Shown here in pieces: positions 40,601-52,100 of a stretch of 64,000 nt of DNA (within the stretch, counting starts at the first letter, position 1; each line of letters begins with the position of its first letter). This DNA is from Rhyacophila brunnea (Eukaryota > Arthropoda > Insecta > Trichoptera > Rhyacophilidae): positions 2,976,001 through 3,040,000 of the forward strand of contig JAGYXB010002069.1 of assembly GCA_022495005.1 (NCBI GenBank). Direction: 5' to 3'. Position numbers and translations under genes: made by a program. A model generated the notes under the pieces. The model made no database searches, was not told the origin of the DNA, and saw only the letters and a program-made list of their open reading frames with translations.

Positions 40601-42326
40601 GTCAAGTATTGACACATAATAATCAGAAAATATAATGCACAATTATATAATTTAAAATGTTCATGGCCATGAAGTACAATAGCGCCGCAGGCAACTTTTT
40701 TTTACTATTAAAGCTAATTCAAAAGATTTATCTCACTTATCTGGTCAACCCGACACGCCGGGCCCCCAGGCTAGAGCCCTGTCAGCCTTCCCTAGCCATG
40801 ACCTACACCACTCCGGAATTCGGGTGGAGACCGAGAATATTTTGACAGTTTTATTAGAGATAGGGTTTTTAAAAAAACCTGACATTAGTGTTTTGAAATT
40901 TTTGTGTTAGAAATTAAAATCCAACAAATTTTTCTAAAAAGGGTGCTGAAGATTACACATCATTCTTTTGCCGTGTTTTATTTGTCTAAGCCCAAGGTTT
41001 AGTTTATTGGCTTTCAATTTCAATGTTTAAAATCATTTTGATAATTTTCATGTTTGGGGATGCCAGGGCCCCTTGGCCCGGGGGTGCGCCACTGTCTAGA
41101 GGTGTGTAATTCTGAGAAGGCTTTTGGTTGTCTTTGGAGAAAGTCGTCAAAAGTTGTCAAAATTGTCTTTGGAGAAACAAACCACCCGCCATAGGTTATT
41201 ATTGCGTTTGCATTGTCATCGATCGAACTGTCTTTATTTTTCATAAAAAATAATTGTATTTTAATAATTGTGAATAAAAAATATGTATCTGTGCGATGTA
41301 ATTGTAATGTGATATAATGATTCGATGATTGATATTATTATTGATAATTCACCCGTAGAATTTTGTTTTATAATTATTTTATGTGTGTTTCCTGACTTAG
41401 ACTTACAAAATGGCTTTTTATCCAATATGGCGAAGGGTTCTATGTTACTTGGGTACTTGGATACTTGGGGGTTGAGGTCGCGATCAGTGCTTTATAATAT
41501 GCTGAGTGCCGACAACTCAATAAATCAATTGGATTTATTTAAAAATCTCTGAAAATATACGGAATACCCTTAATCTTGGGGTTTCGTGGAAACCACTTGG
41601 GGAACACTACTGTAGAAAATCACACTGCCCTTAACCTTAGCAATAGGTAGGAGGGCCCGCCATAGATGCTGGCCTGGGGGCCCACTTCAGGGTGTGGGGG
41701 CCATGAATTTAGTCATAAGTATGGAATACATAAGGGGGTGAAAAATTAGCAAATTATCTAACCTGTAAAGTTTTAACATATTCAGGGTCTTTGAGCCAAT
41801 CCCTGAATTTCGGATTGCCCTGCAGTTTCGCAAAGAGATTCGGATCTTGGAAAGGGCTCCGGGTAGGTGGTTCTCGAGTCGCTTGCTTGCGTACTTCGGC
41901 TAAACCACTCATCAACTGATCATTTCCAGGATTGAACTCCAAGCCTTTTTCATAGGAAGCGATTGATTCGTCGTATCTACCGAGGTAGGCCAATGCGGAG
42001 CCCTGGCGAGAGTATCCTTTGCTCCACGAAGGATTGACTTCGATGGTTTTATTCGCATCCTGCAGGGCTTCCTCATACTTCTCGGCTTTGGCGTATGCCG
42101 CTGATCTGTTGCTGTAGAGCACGAAATTTATGGAATCTAATTCAAGTGCTTCCGAGTAAGCTTTGATTGCTTCCTCAAAATTTCCTGAAGCCAGCAGCGC
42201 ATTGCCTTTGTCCTTCAAAATCGTAACCTAAAATAATAATTCGAGTATCAATAGACACCGGCCACAATGTATATTGCATGTAAATATCTAAACAATGACA
42301 ATGAATAGCACACTTACGTTATCCAT
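34668..42326 (-). CDS. Hop: Hop / STIP1 Hsp70-Hsp90 organizing protein, 6 exons, 547 aa
   Basis: Cytosolic co-chaperone that bridges Hsp70 and Hsp90 for client transfer. Exons on the minus strand: 42326-42318 (only MDN), 42227-41763, 38646-38181, 36547-36347, 35625-35429 and 34973-34668. They sum to 1644 nt with phase closing at each junction (0,0,1,1,0). Human STIP1 is 543 aa, so the length fits. Domains: TPR1 about residues 4-110; a DP-type segment about 125-185, seen as two DP-like stretches ([18 protein letters not shown] and [16 protein letters not shown]); a Pro/Lys-rich linker ([20 protein letters not shown]); TPR2A about 220-345; TPR2B about 370-480; and a C-terminal DP2 with a GLIAI ending. 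The first coding exon is nine bases, confirmed by GTAAGTG after ATGGATAAC and an acceptor that restores VTILKDKGN. The introns hold MITEs, a SINE and a 3.1-kb block of repeats. A phased GAA/TTC array upstream suggests heat-shock control. It is divergent to the TMEM62 gene. Confidence 0.97.
37116..37380. mobile_element. MITE with ~30-bp inverted ends in a Hop intron, 265 bp
   Basis: ACATATCGCACCGTGAGTGT, continuing AAAACCAACG, is mirrored by the right end CGTTGGTTTTACACTCACAG, then TGCGATATGT. Family not assigned and no clear target duplication. Confidence 0.75.
37821..38060 (+). repeat. tRNA-derived SINE, copy B (fullest)
   Basis: A-box-like GATGGCCACGCGGATTAAGC and B-box-like GGTTCCAATCC in tRNA spacing, then the same body as copy A through GATCTTATTAGGATCGGACA. 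It ends about 120 bp from the 3' edge of Hop exon 3 (38181), in the intron and antisense to Hop. Confidence 0.8.
38877..38932 (-). repeat. RTE 3'-end fragment
   Basis: CATCATCATCAGCTGGGGTC and ATCCATTGCTAGATGAAGGC resemble the 3' ends at 44280 and 61090. On the minus strand this is the GAT-repeat tail of an RTE-type LINE. Confidence 0.55.
39048..39262 (+). repeat. Direct duplication of an ~85-bp unit
   Basis: AAAGCTGGGCATTC...GCTGAATA...AGGAAAA...ATGATTCATxA occurs twice (about 39050-39130 and 39172-39261) with divergence, separated by a stretch containing TCGATTTTTTTC. Confidence 0.5.
39459..39818 (+). mobile_element. TTAA-flanked MITE, family T, copy 2 (360 bp) in Hop intron 2
   Basis: TTAA at 39455-39458 and 39819-39822. 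Ends GAGCATACTTCAGTGAAACG and CTCAGCTGAAGTATAGTC. Same interior as copies at 6541 and 52054. Confidence 0.75.
40021..40205 (+). repeat. Dispersed repeat R, copy 3
   Basis: CAGGATTTTGAATGTGAGTG, CCTACGAAAATGAAACACAC, TTATCCCATATTCTTCCACA and CTCGAAATCGGTCGCCTGTT; compare 15029 and 18924. It runs straight into the hAT relative at 40211. Confidence 0.55.
40211..41094 (+). mobile_element. Second copy of the 12275-14258 hAT family, left end missing
   Basis: Colinear with 12582-14258, from GTAGTGGGTGTAGTCGTTCT to the right end GGGGGTGCGCCACTG, but lacking the 12813-13600 insertion. At the corresponding place (40443-40450) it reads GGCTAGGA just once, followed by TATTTG. Lies in Hop intron 2. Confidence 0.8.
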
Positions 42327-43153
42327 TGAAAATTTAGCAACGGCACAAGATTATAATTTATTTTAAATTAATTGGAGTACTCCAATAATTCACAATTAGT
42401 GTACTGTGAGAAGTAAAAAATAATGACGGAAAATAACAATCACCACGCAGCGGCGAACAAGTATAAACGAAACGAAACGAAACGAAACGAGACTTCCAGA
42501 AACTTCCGATGATTTCGAGAGTATTCTTTAGAAGAATTTATGGCTGTTAAAAAACTTTATACTTTACAGTTAAATAGGTAAAATGTCAAAACCCACAAAA
42601 CGTAACGAATTTAATATTTAAAAAGACACTATTTTTTTCAATAGAATTTATTTTATAATTTTCTGTAATTCAGATACAATTATTTTGATAAAATATAGGT
42701 ACCATTTGTATGAAAATAGGTAGGTAATCTAAAATTTAAATACCTATAACTACTTTAAATGGTTATAAACAGTTCACTAAAAATGTTCTTCTTTATATTT
42801 ATTTGTACGTTATTATAAATAGAATAGACATAGAATAAAAGAATTAAAAATTTTCTATTATTTATCCGTATAAAAATATATTGTATTGTTTATAGCCATA
42901 TAATGTTTCAACAGCAGACAGCTGTTGTGACTAAAGTTTTGTGCCACAAAAGTGACGTTTATCATGATAGGCTGAATAGTGTTCAATTCTTTGTGATGTT
43001 TTCGAGTGATACATTCGATACATGTGTAAAACAGTCAGTCAGTTGTTCGGTGTTTTGTCCGATGTATAATGAAATGTGAATTATCACCTTAATTCATATG
43101 GTGATGTATTTTTTTCTAGCTCGAAATTCTCTTTTATTATTTCCTAACTAATT
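42327..43153. promoter_or_regulatory. Divergent Hop / TMEM62 intergenic promoter region
   Basis: 827 bp separate the ATG of Hop (minus, 42326) from the ATG of TMEM62 (plus, 43154). I see no recognisable transposon in it, unlike nearly every other non-coding interval of this size here, which fits it being functional promoter DNA. On the Hop side is the GAA/TTC array listed separately. A TATAAA on the plus strand (42462-42467), read as TTTATAC on the minus strand, lies next to that array. No clear core promoter was found for TMEM62. Confidence 0.6.
42469..42526 (-). promoter_or_regulatory. Extended heat-shock element (phased GAA/TTC pentamers) upstream of Hop
   Basis: Starts of GAA or TTC trinucleotides fall exactly every 5 bp. 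GAA is at 42469, 42474, 42479 and 42484, with GAG at 42489. TTC is at 42494, GAA at 42499, TTC at 42504, no match at 42509, TTC at 42514, GAG at 42519 and TTC at 42524. The core 42494-42506 (TTC-2-GAA-2-TTC) is a perfect three-unit heat-shock element for HSF trimers. It sits about 170 bp upstream of the Hop start codon. Yeast STI1 and vertebrate STIP1 are known stress-inducible genes, so the placement makes sense. Confidence 0.75.
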
Positions 43154-46100
43154 ATGATCACTTCAAAAACGATGCTGCTGTTTTTCATTGCGGTGATTTT
43201 TATCTCTATTTTCTTCGCAAATCTTGCTCACCAGATTGATTTTAATATGAATCCTGGTGTAAATCCCAAACATAACGTGAAAATTACTAACAGATTCGAA
43301 AATGCGAACTCAACAATTGTTGTCAACTCTACAGAGAGACTCATGTGGTTTATGCAGGTAAATAACATAAGCTACTGTTTTATTATCATAAGGGTAGTTA
43401 GATTGACTTATAGATCAATTTTATTTAAATATAAATGAGCAATGACAAAAAATAAGTACTTAGTTTCACTTTTCCTGTCAAAACAAATTTTATTTATTAT
43501 TTTTAACCATACATGTCATCAACTACCTAAAGGAATAGTTAACATGAGCTTATCTAGTTGATATTCGAACCTATGACTTGCCGTATACAAGTGCAATATC
43601 GGGTAAACTTGCCATAAATGCGAAAACAGTTTGTTTCAACCACAGTCTATTTTTCTGTCGCAGAAGATGCTTTATATTGCACAGTTATAAAATATTCCTC
43701 ATAATACTTAGTCTATTTGAATATTGAAACAAACCATTATAAAATTGATCTGCAATTTTCACTGATAAATTAATTCCTCATAGTCGATTTCCAGATAGAC
43801 ATGTTAAAAAAAAAATGGTTGTGTAGATCTACTTTCTGAAATAATGGAATTTCAATATTCGATAATTCATTTTTATGTTATTGATTGACAATTTCTTGAA
43901 TTGGCATGTTTGGGCGTATTCATGTAAGTAATAATTATTAATTATTATGTAATAATGATGTAATAATAATGTTATAATGATGTAAAAATAATGTAATAAT
44001 AATGCCTACATACTGTATTTTACGACTTAAAAAATGGGGAAATCAAAATCAAATATAAATATTAATAAATTTTTGAACATTTTGACGTTTACCGATTATC
44101 TACGAACATGTCCGAATCTGTCAAATAGCAATATACAATGACAATATCGCGTCTTGCTTATGCTTGAAGAATGAGATTGGAGAGACAGTCAGCATTTTTA
44201 CATGTAAACAGTTATTATCGCGATAGTTTAAAATACACACTATTGGTACTTACACGTGTATGGACGTGTACTGACACTATCATCAGCCTGAATCTATCCA
44301 CTGCTGGATGAAGGCCTCTCCAAGCTGATTCCACTTCTCTCGGTCATGTGCGTTGCGTTTCCACGTACTTCCGCAGAACTTAATCATTTCATCGATCCAG
44401 CGATCGATCTAGGTCTACCTTGAGAACGTTTTGTACCTCTTGGGTACCACTGGATGATTAGATTTGTCCAACGATTGTCCTTTCTGATGTGTCCACACAG
44501 ACAGTATAACCCTCAATAAAATAAAATTTTATATATAATGATCCAAAACCCAATTCAGTACCTACCTATGTAATAAAAAAAATTGAAACCACTGACATGT
44601 GATTAGATTATTCTAAAAAAATGTATGTCTTGACGTGCATTTTTTAATTGATGAATTCAACTGGCGTTTACATTCTATAATGCGAATCTTTCATTTCGTA
44701 CCCATGTTTCACCCGTTATTATTTTAAACCATGGGGGTACACTTCTTCTTTTTCTCTCAATGCTGTGGCAGGCTGTGAGTGATGCAATACGAATAAAGTG
44801 ATACAATAAGGTCAAGTGGGCTTCCTCATGGTTAATTTAAAAACGAATTTCACGTAAGCTGGTTAACCTTTTTACTGCCGGTAATTGTATCTATGGCGGT
44901 ACCTTGCACGCCGCGAATTTTATTGCAAAAATTAAAAATTTAAATCAATTTACGTTTCAAGTGGTAAAAATTAATTCTATTTCAATTCTAAGTATGTGAC
45001 GATATTTACAATATATGTCGTTGTGTGTTCAACATATTTGTATATTTAAAATAATTGATTTATGTTAGTAAAATCCCGTTTAAAGCGGGACGTCCAAAGA
45101 TGTCATTTTTGTATGAGCGGCGTTCCGTTCACGGCAAAGTTCGCGTCTTAAGATGTCATTGGCAGCCATCCGGTTAAGGTTAAATTGGAGTGGTTAATGT
45201 TTCCCCTTCAAAATTTCAATGAAATAATATTATATTACAACTGAATGTACACGTTTTTTACAGTTTCACAACTCAATTCCTGTGTGAATCGTGCGATCGA
45301 CCAAAATCTATCCCGCGATCGGCCACCAAATTATAGCTTTTTATTCGCAATTTTGCAAGATTTCAGAGTTAAGTGTTATGTTAGGATGGATTAAAAATAT
45401 TATTCTCATAAATGTGTAATTTGATTCACTCAGCAGCAGGGTAGGGCATAGAAAATAATATAGAAATCGGTACGGAAACGAAATCACAAAAAGGAGCAAT
45501 TCAAAATCACATCATCATAAATATTCAGCCATTGTGTATATTTTAAACCTATGAGGGAAGTAAGTAAATTATGGATTCATCTCTTATTTGATTTCTTGCA
45601 GATATCTGATCTTCATATAAGCAAATTTCACGATCAATCACGCATAACCGAACTCCGTGATCTATGCTCGAACACTATCAACGCCATTAAACCTTCTGTG
45701 GTGCTGGCATCGGGAGACATTACAGATGCCAAGCACAAAAATAATATGGGTTCAGGGCAGTACGAGGAAGAATGGATTACTTATGCTGACATTTTGAAGC
45801 AGTGCAACGTGAAAAAGAAAACCGTTTGGCTGGACATAAGAGGAAATCACGGTATTTATTCAAATCTAAATAGTCAAAATCTTATCTTATTTATAGTCAT
45901 AGTTTTTACTATAATATAATATAGGTACATTTATATTTATGGCGATAAACAACTCATTACCTTTGTCAGCAGATTGATCGGCGATATTAAATACTCTCTC
46001 TGCAATTACAAATTCTTTAATATGCATTTCCGTAGTGTCAAATTATAGTACAATAAGTAAATAGCTTACGGCAACGGTTATTTCCGCGATATCTATATTT

Positions 46101-49100
46101 TATACAATAGTCATTCACTCGTATGTCCATTGACGCAAATGACATTAAGTAGCTGACTCGATTAATATAGTTATTTCCTTAATTATAATGGGTAGATATT
46201 ATTTTGATTGTATAAATAGTGAATAATAATTCATCGGACATGTCACTCGAATCTAAGTACCTGGTCTGTTACTATCTCAGCTTATGTACTGTCAGTTTAT
46301 TTCAAAGAGATTGGACTCCTCCCCCAGAGGTAGCACACAAATGTCAGTGTGTACTCGTTTTGTGAGAGAAAGTTCTACTTCTCTGAAATTAGGTACACTT
46401 TGCTGCAAATGGGCCATACTTGGACATAAAAACGCCCCACTGAGTATTTTTTTTTATCAACACAAGCTTACAACCAATTTATGATAAACGTATTTTCATT
46501 ATAAAAAGTTCCCGCAATAAAAACTTTATTAGGATTCAGGGTAAGAAAAAATAATGCAAATGGATGTAAGTATTTTATTTTTAATAACACAAAAAACACA
46601 ATAATATTACAAAAAATTATACACAAATCAGTTAATAGCAAATGGTTAAATATTGGAATAAGAAATATGGTCTTGTTTTTACATATTGTTCTATATAAAA
46701 TAACATAGCATTATTGTTTAGATAAAACGGTTAAATAAAAAACACTAATAATTACAGTTAATTACAAACAAAAAAAAAATATTATATTACCTACCTATTT
46801 ACACATGTGTATTTTGAAAATATTTTATGAAATAAAAATATAACATGGGTTCGTTTTTGACATTTTGTGTATAAAATTACTTGTTTATACAAACCTATTA
46901 GAGACAAAATACAGGTAGGTATGTTGAAAATTTGATTATATAGTTAATTACAATATTTTATCTATTTAACTCACTTTTTTAACTCTCATTTAACTTTAAC
47001 ACTCATTTAACGTCACTTTCCGAGAAATGCTTCCCACACAGTAATGAATATTTAGATGGCACCCAGCTCTCCCGCCCGACTGCATCAATCCACAATTTCC
47101 GAAGAACTTCATTTTTCGGAAATCTGAAATAATTTAATTTATACCTATAACATTATAAAATTGCTACATATACTCCATTACATACTTCATATAAATACAA
47201 TTTTTTGTTTGGTATTCTTAAAAATATATTTGACTCTGAAATGAAATATAAAATCTATGTAAATAATGAATGTCATTAACTAGCACTAACAGTTTTAACT
47301 TTGAAAAAGACATCGTATATTTTGGGTTCAAAATAATATTATGCATACGGCCCTGGATTTTTCGCAATAAACAACCATTTGACGTTTGATGTAAAAGTTT
47401 TGAATTGTTATTGTAAAAGATCTTTTAGGAAAAACTATCAATGTATAAATAATAAATAGTATGCATATTGTTCCGAAATGCTGTTACTCATTTGTATTCT
47501 TCCATTAATAAACATTTTTTTACTGAATAATAACGTATAATACGTATAAATCGAGAGAATAACAATATCAAATCCGCCATGTTGTTTTACCACACGAACT
47601 TGAAGAAGCTCCAGAATACCAACATTACCAACTGTCTTTCTCCGATTCGTATTTTTTAGTACATAAATGATAGCGTGTTCCCTCTCCAGTCTTTCAATCT
47701 CTTTGGTTTATTTATATTATTGTAACGATTGTACCCTTGTGCTTATGTAATCATAAATAAACTCTCACTCCTCATCATCACGAATAACCACGATCGTCTT
47801 TCATCTACAACACCATCTACCCTCACATTGACGACTCCTATATATTTATTATATGCTGTAACCTTTCGACTTTGTGTTCCGCTGTTTGGCAAAGAGCCAC
47901 ATTTGAGTTAGAGGTTGGGCGGTAACGTGTCGGCTTACAAAGTCGTGGGTCTTGGGTTCGAATTGCGGGTCTGGCGAACTCACATTATTTTTTCAATGTG
48001 TGTTTGGACCTAGAGCATGTACCTAATAGTTTGAGCAAGTGGCTAATATCCATTTCTCGTAAAAACAAAAATCAGTTCAGAAACCTTTTCGTGAGACGCC
48101 GGCCATGGTGCACATTGAATTGTAAAGCCAACTAAAAAAAATATAGTTGACATATTATAAACATGATTGGAAACTGACGCAGGGCCAAGAATCCATTCTC
48201 TCGCTGTAGGGATATAGCTGATTACATGATTATATTGTATTTCACAAAACATTTTTACGCTATTTTCTGAATAGGTCGCATTTAGTATGATGTTTGATAT
48301 CTAATGCCGGGTACTCATATGCGAACCGTAACTGTGACCGTTCCAGATACAGTAACCTGTATGGACGCCAAATAATTAGTTCGCGAGCCTAATAAATAAT
48401 TATTTTTTATCTAGAGTTAGTTACAGTATCTGGAACGGTTACAGTTAATATCAAGTTCATAAAGTTTGATGGATGTACATGGCAGCGAAGAACTAGGAAC
48501 CGAGAAGAGAGGGAGGCTCCGAAGACCACCGCTGATGATGATGATTAAATATTATCACATCCAAGGTAAAACCTCTCAACCATGCGAAAGAATACAAATA
48601 GTTTAAAATGACGGAAGCTATATTTACACCATAAAAAACACGAATAATGAATGAAATGAAAAGTAATGTGAATTCGATGCCATTAAAAACTCAATTTCAT
48701 ATTTTTTCATGATAAAAAGTTGCCATGGGCGCGGCGCGGCTCGATGATGTTATATTGTGCGGTAAGATGCTTGATTGAAGTGACATCTATTCTTTTCTGT
48801 TTTAGATAACTTCAACGTTCCCGGTTGGAAGTCGCACCTGAACTTTTTCCGCAACTATTCTATCCAAGGCGCTGATAATCCACGTTCCTACATGCATGTC
48901 ATTGACAAAAATGGCGAAAAGTTTGCTTTCATAGCCATCGACGCTTGCCTCGACCCGGGGCCTCGGAGGCCGTTCAACTTCATGGGAATGCTCAGCAAAG
49001 AAGCTTTGGCTGATGTTAAGTCATTTGTGAAGCAAGCTGAGGACATGAGCGTTGATCACACTATATGGTTTGTACAACTTTTCTATTGCTTTTGAAATAA

Positions 49101-52100
49101 TGATATTGATTTCAATAGAAAACATTTTATATACCAGCTTATCTACTCTTCTTGTGTCATCCTCTATCAGAGGTCAGTCACCATCAGGGAGGTCTCGACA
49201 TTATCATCTGTTGCCTGGAACAGTTCGGTGGAGCTGCATTTGTGCCAATGAATGCAGAATTTCTTGGTCTTTTCCGATTCTTTTGAGAATGTCAACATTA
49301 GCAACTTTTTTTATGGCCCAGTTAAAGCAGTGGTACACAACCTATTAGGCCAATTTATCCATTTTCTAATTTTTCACAGGCCGCAGTGGGTAAAAGTGTT
49401 GAAAAATAATGATATATACTAGACGAGACATACATTTTATTATTTAAAATTTAATAGTTACATATTGGTAATGAAATACTTGTTATTTTGGGCTGCAACA
49501 AATGCCATTTTGGACCGCATGCAGCCCATGGTACGCGATTTATGCATCACTCAGTTAAAGCAAACAATTGAAATATAAAATGTCAACTGGCCAGTTTGTC
49601 AAGTGGCCAATACAGGTGTCATTTTTCATCACGATAAAGTCAGACCTCATACAGCACAAAGGGTCCTCCAAAAACTGTTAAATGAAAATATAATATGGAT
49701 GGATGTGCCATATTATGGCACTTTCATCATATTTTTCTTACCTGGTACCGCCAGATTAATTACATACCATCTTTTCCTCTGTTTACAAAACCATATTAAG
49801 GAGAAACAGAATATGATATCCGAAATGAGCTTGATTTATTCTTCACCTCAAAAAGAATTGAAAATTTAAGGGCAAGATGTGAAGATATATCAACTACTTT
49901 TTAAATACCGAATTATTTATGGGATGATCTAATATTTACACTCTTGACAAGGTTGTCTTCAATGTTCTTGGGCAGTCCCAAAAATGTTAGATAAAACTCT
50001 TTTCTATAGAGATGAAGCCTAAACATATGAAAGTGACGCAAAGAATGCCCTCAGCGCCTTTATTCCATTGCACCCATCACAATACGTCACACCGGGATTA
50101 TTGAGTTGTTATTACCTCGGTTACTCTATGCCATCTCTATGCAACTGCCTATTGTAACCAAGGTAATAACAATTCATTAATTCCGTTGCAATATTTATTC
50201 CACTTGGAATAGCTACAATGGTATAAAGGCATTTGTCTACTAATTTTCATACAAATTGTGAAGAGCAGTTTGGTGATGTTGCATAGAAAAATGGTACTTA
50301 TGGCAAACTGGAACTTGCTTCAGCAATTTTAATAGGAAACCCGCAGATGGCTTCATTTGTCAGAATAAGGGTGTCTTCCAAGTCCTTGGGCAGTCTAACG
50401 TGTATAAACTTTGGTGTTGGAATATTATAATGTTAATTTGTAAACGTTTAAATTACTAATGTAATTTGTAATTCAGCAAGTTAAGTACCTACTAAAAATC
50501 CTTTCAAAAGAGTTTTTGTAAAATCAAAGGCTTGCGTTCATTGAAGACTATCTCTGTAAGTAAATAAACCACCCTAATTCATTTACAGGTTTGGGCATTA
50601 TCCATCATCATGCATACTGACGCCAGCCGATGAACCTCTGCGGAAACTGATCAGCGATGTGAAGACCTCGAAGGCTTACTTATGCGGACATCTTCACACG
50701 ATGGGCGGGCTTGTCCCGGAAATGTACACGCTACAGAAACAAGGATACCTGGAATTGGAATTGGGAGATTGGAAGGATAACCGATTGTAAGATTTTCAAA
50801 ATTATTTCTCAAAGCAATTATTTTTTGAGATCATTCATTAATGTTTTCTAATATCGGATAAGCTAAAACTACAGATTGTCTTGCAATTATTTTATGCTTT
50901 TGCCTTGTGGATGACACATAATATTATTGTAATAATTTATCTTGTTTTGTTTTGTTTTGATAATGATTGGTGAGTAATATATATCTGTTACTTGGACTTT
51001 GGTATTACATACGTACAAATGTCTCACTATTGAATTCAATAATATTATTTAAATGTACCTATCCTTGCATTGTATGACAAAATATCTTTAGCCGAACCAG
51101 CAAACTATGTCTGACCTGGTTTTTTTTAAATGACCTCAACCGACCCTTAAATGGTCAACAATTACTGTCCAAATTATTTTTTAACTTCCCTAGAGTAAAC
51201 ATTCGATTACGATCTTTTCACTACTACACATTCACACATAGGTACAAAAACAGTCTCGGGTGCTATAGTCTGGTGAATCAACTCTGCACTGAACCATGAA
51301 TCATCATAGTGATCGAATAGTACTGTTTTGTACTCTTGCCTCTTTCAAAACACGTTGCTTCGACACTACATACTTTATTTTCTGTTTATTAATTTTTATT
51401 TTTATTTGCTTAACCAGATTTATGTCACAAGTGCGTTATGCGCTTTACAAAACACACTACTTTATATTTTCAGATTCCGTTTGGCCGCTATGGATCATGG
51501 AATGTTTTCATTTACCGATATTGAACACGGAACTTGGCCCATTACCCTGATCACGAATCCGAAACACGCTCTTTTCATAATGCCCGAGCGTGAATCGCTG
51601 CCGACGATGAAAGAATTCTCTCACATTCGTCTTATAACATTTTCTTTGTCTCCGATACACTCGGTTGAAGTGAAAATCAATCAGGGAAAATGGATGCCCT
51701 GCAGACACGTCAGCGGACCATTGTATATTCGTAAATGGGACGGGTCGTTTTATCACTCGGGGCTGCACATGATGTATGCGAGAGTTAGAGACACTCAAGG
51801 TCGTGAAAGCATCATTGAACAACCGTTTTCAATGGACGGTACAAAGATGAGCTTTAAACTTTTGGCTAAAATGGTGCTGATGTTAGATGCTGCGAGGATC
51901 GTAAGTAGTTTATTTGATTTACGCATTCTAGTATTTTTTATGTCTAAATATGAAATGGATTTGACACGGTTGTGGAGACTATTTTTTATAAAACCAAATC
52001 GATTTGAATCAAAGTAACTTTTGTTCATATTATCATATTTATCTGTTACTTAAGGTGATTCATTAGTGAAACGGCAAATAATTTTCAACCATAGGCGCGA

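Noticed and set aside
43921..44012. TAATAATG-rich tract as a satellite
   Set aside because: Imperfect AT-rich microsatellite-like run only, with no larger unit.
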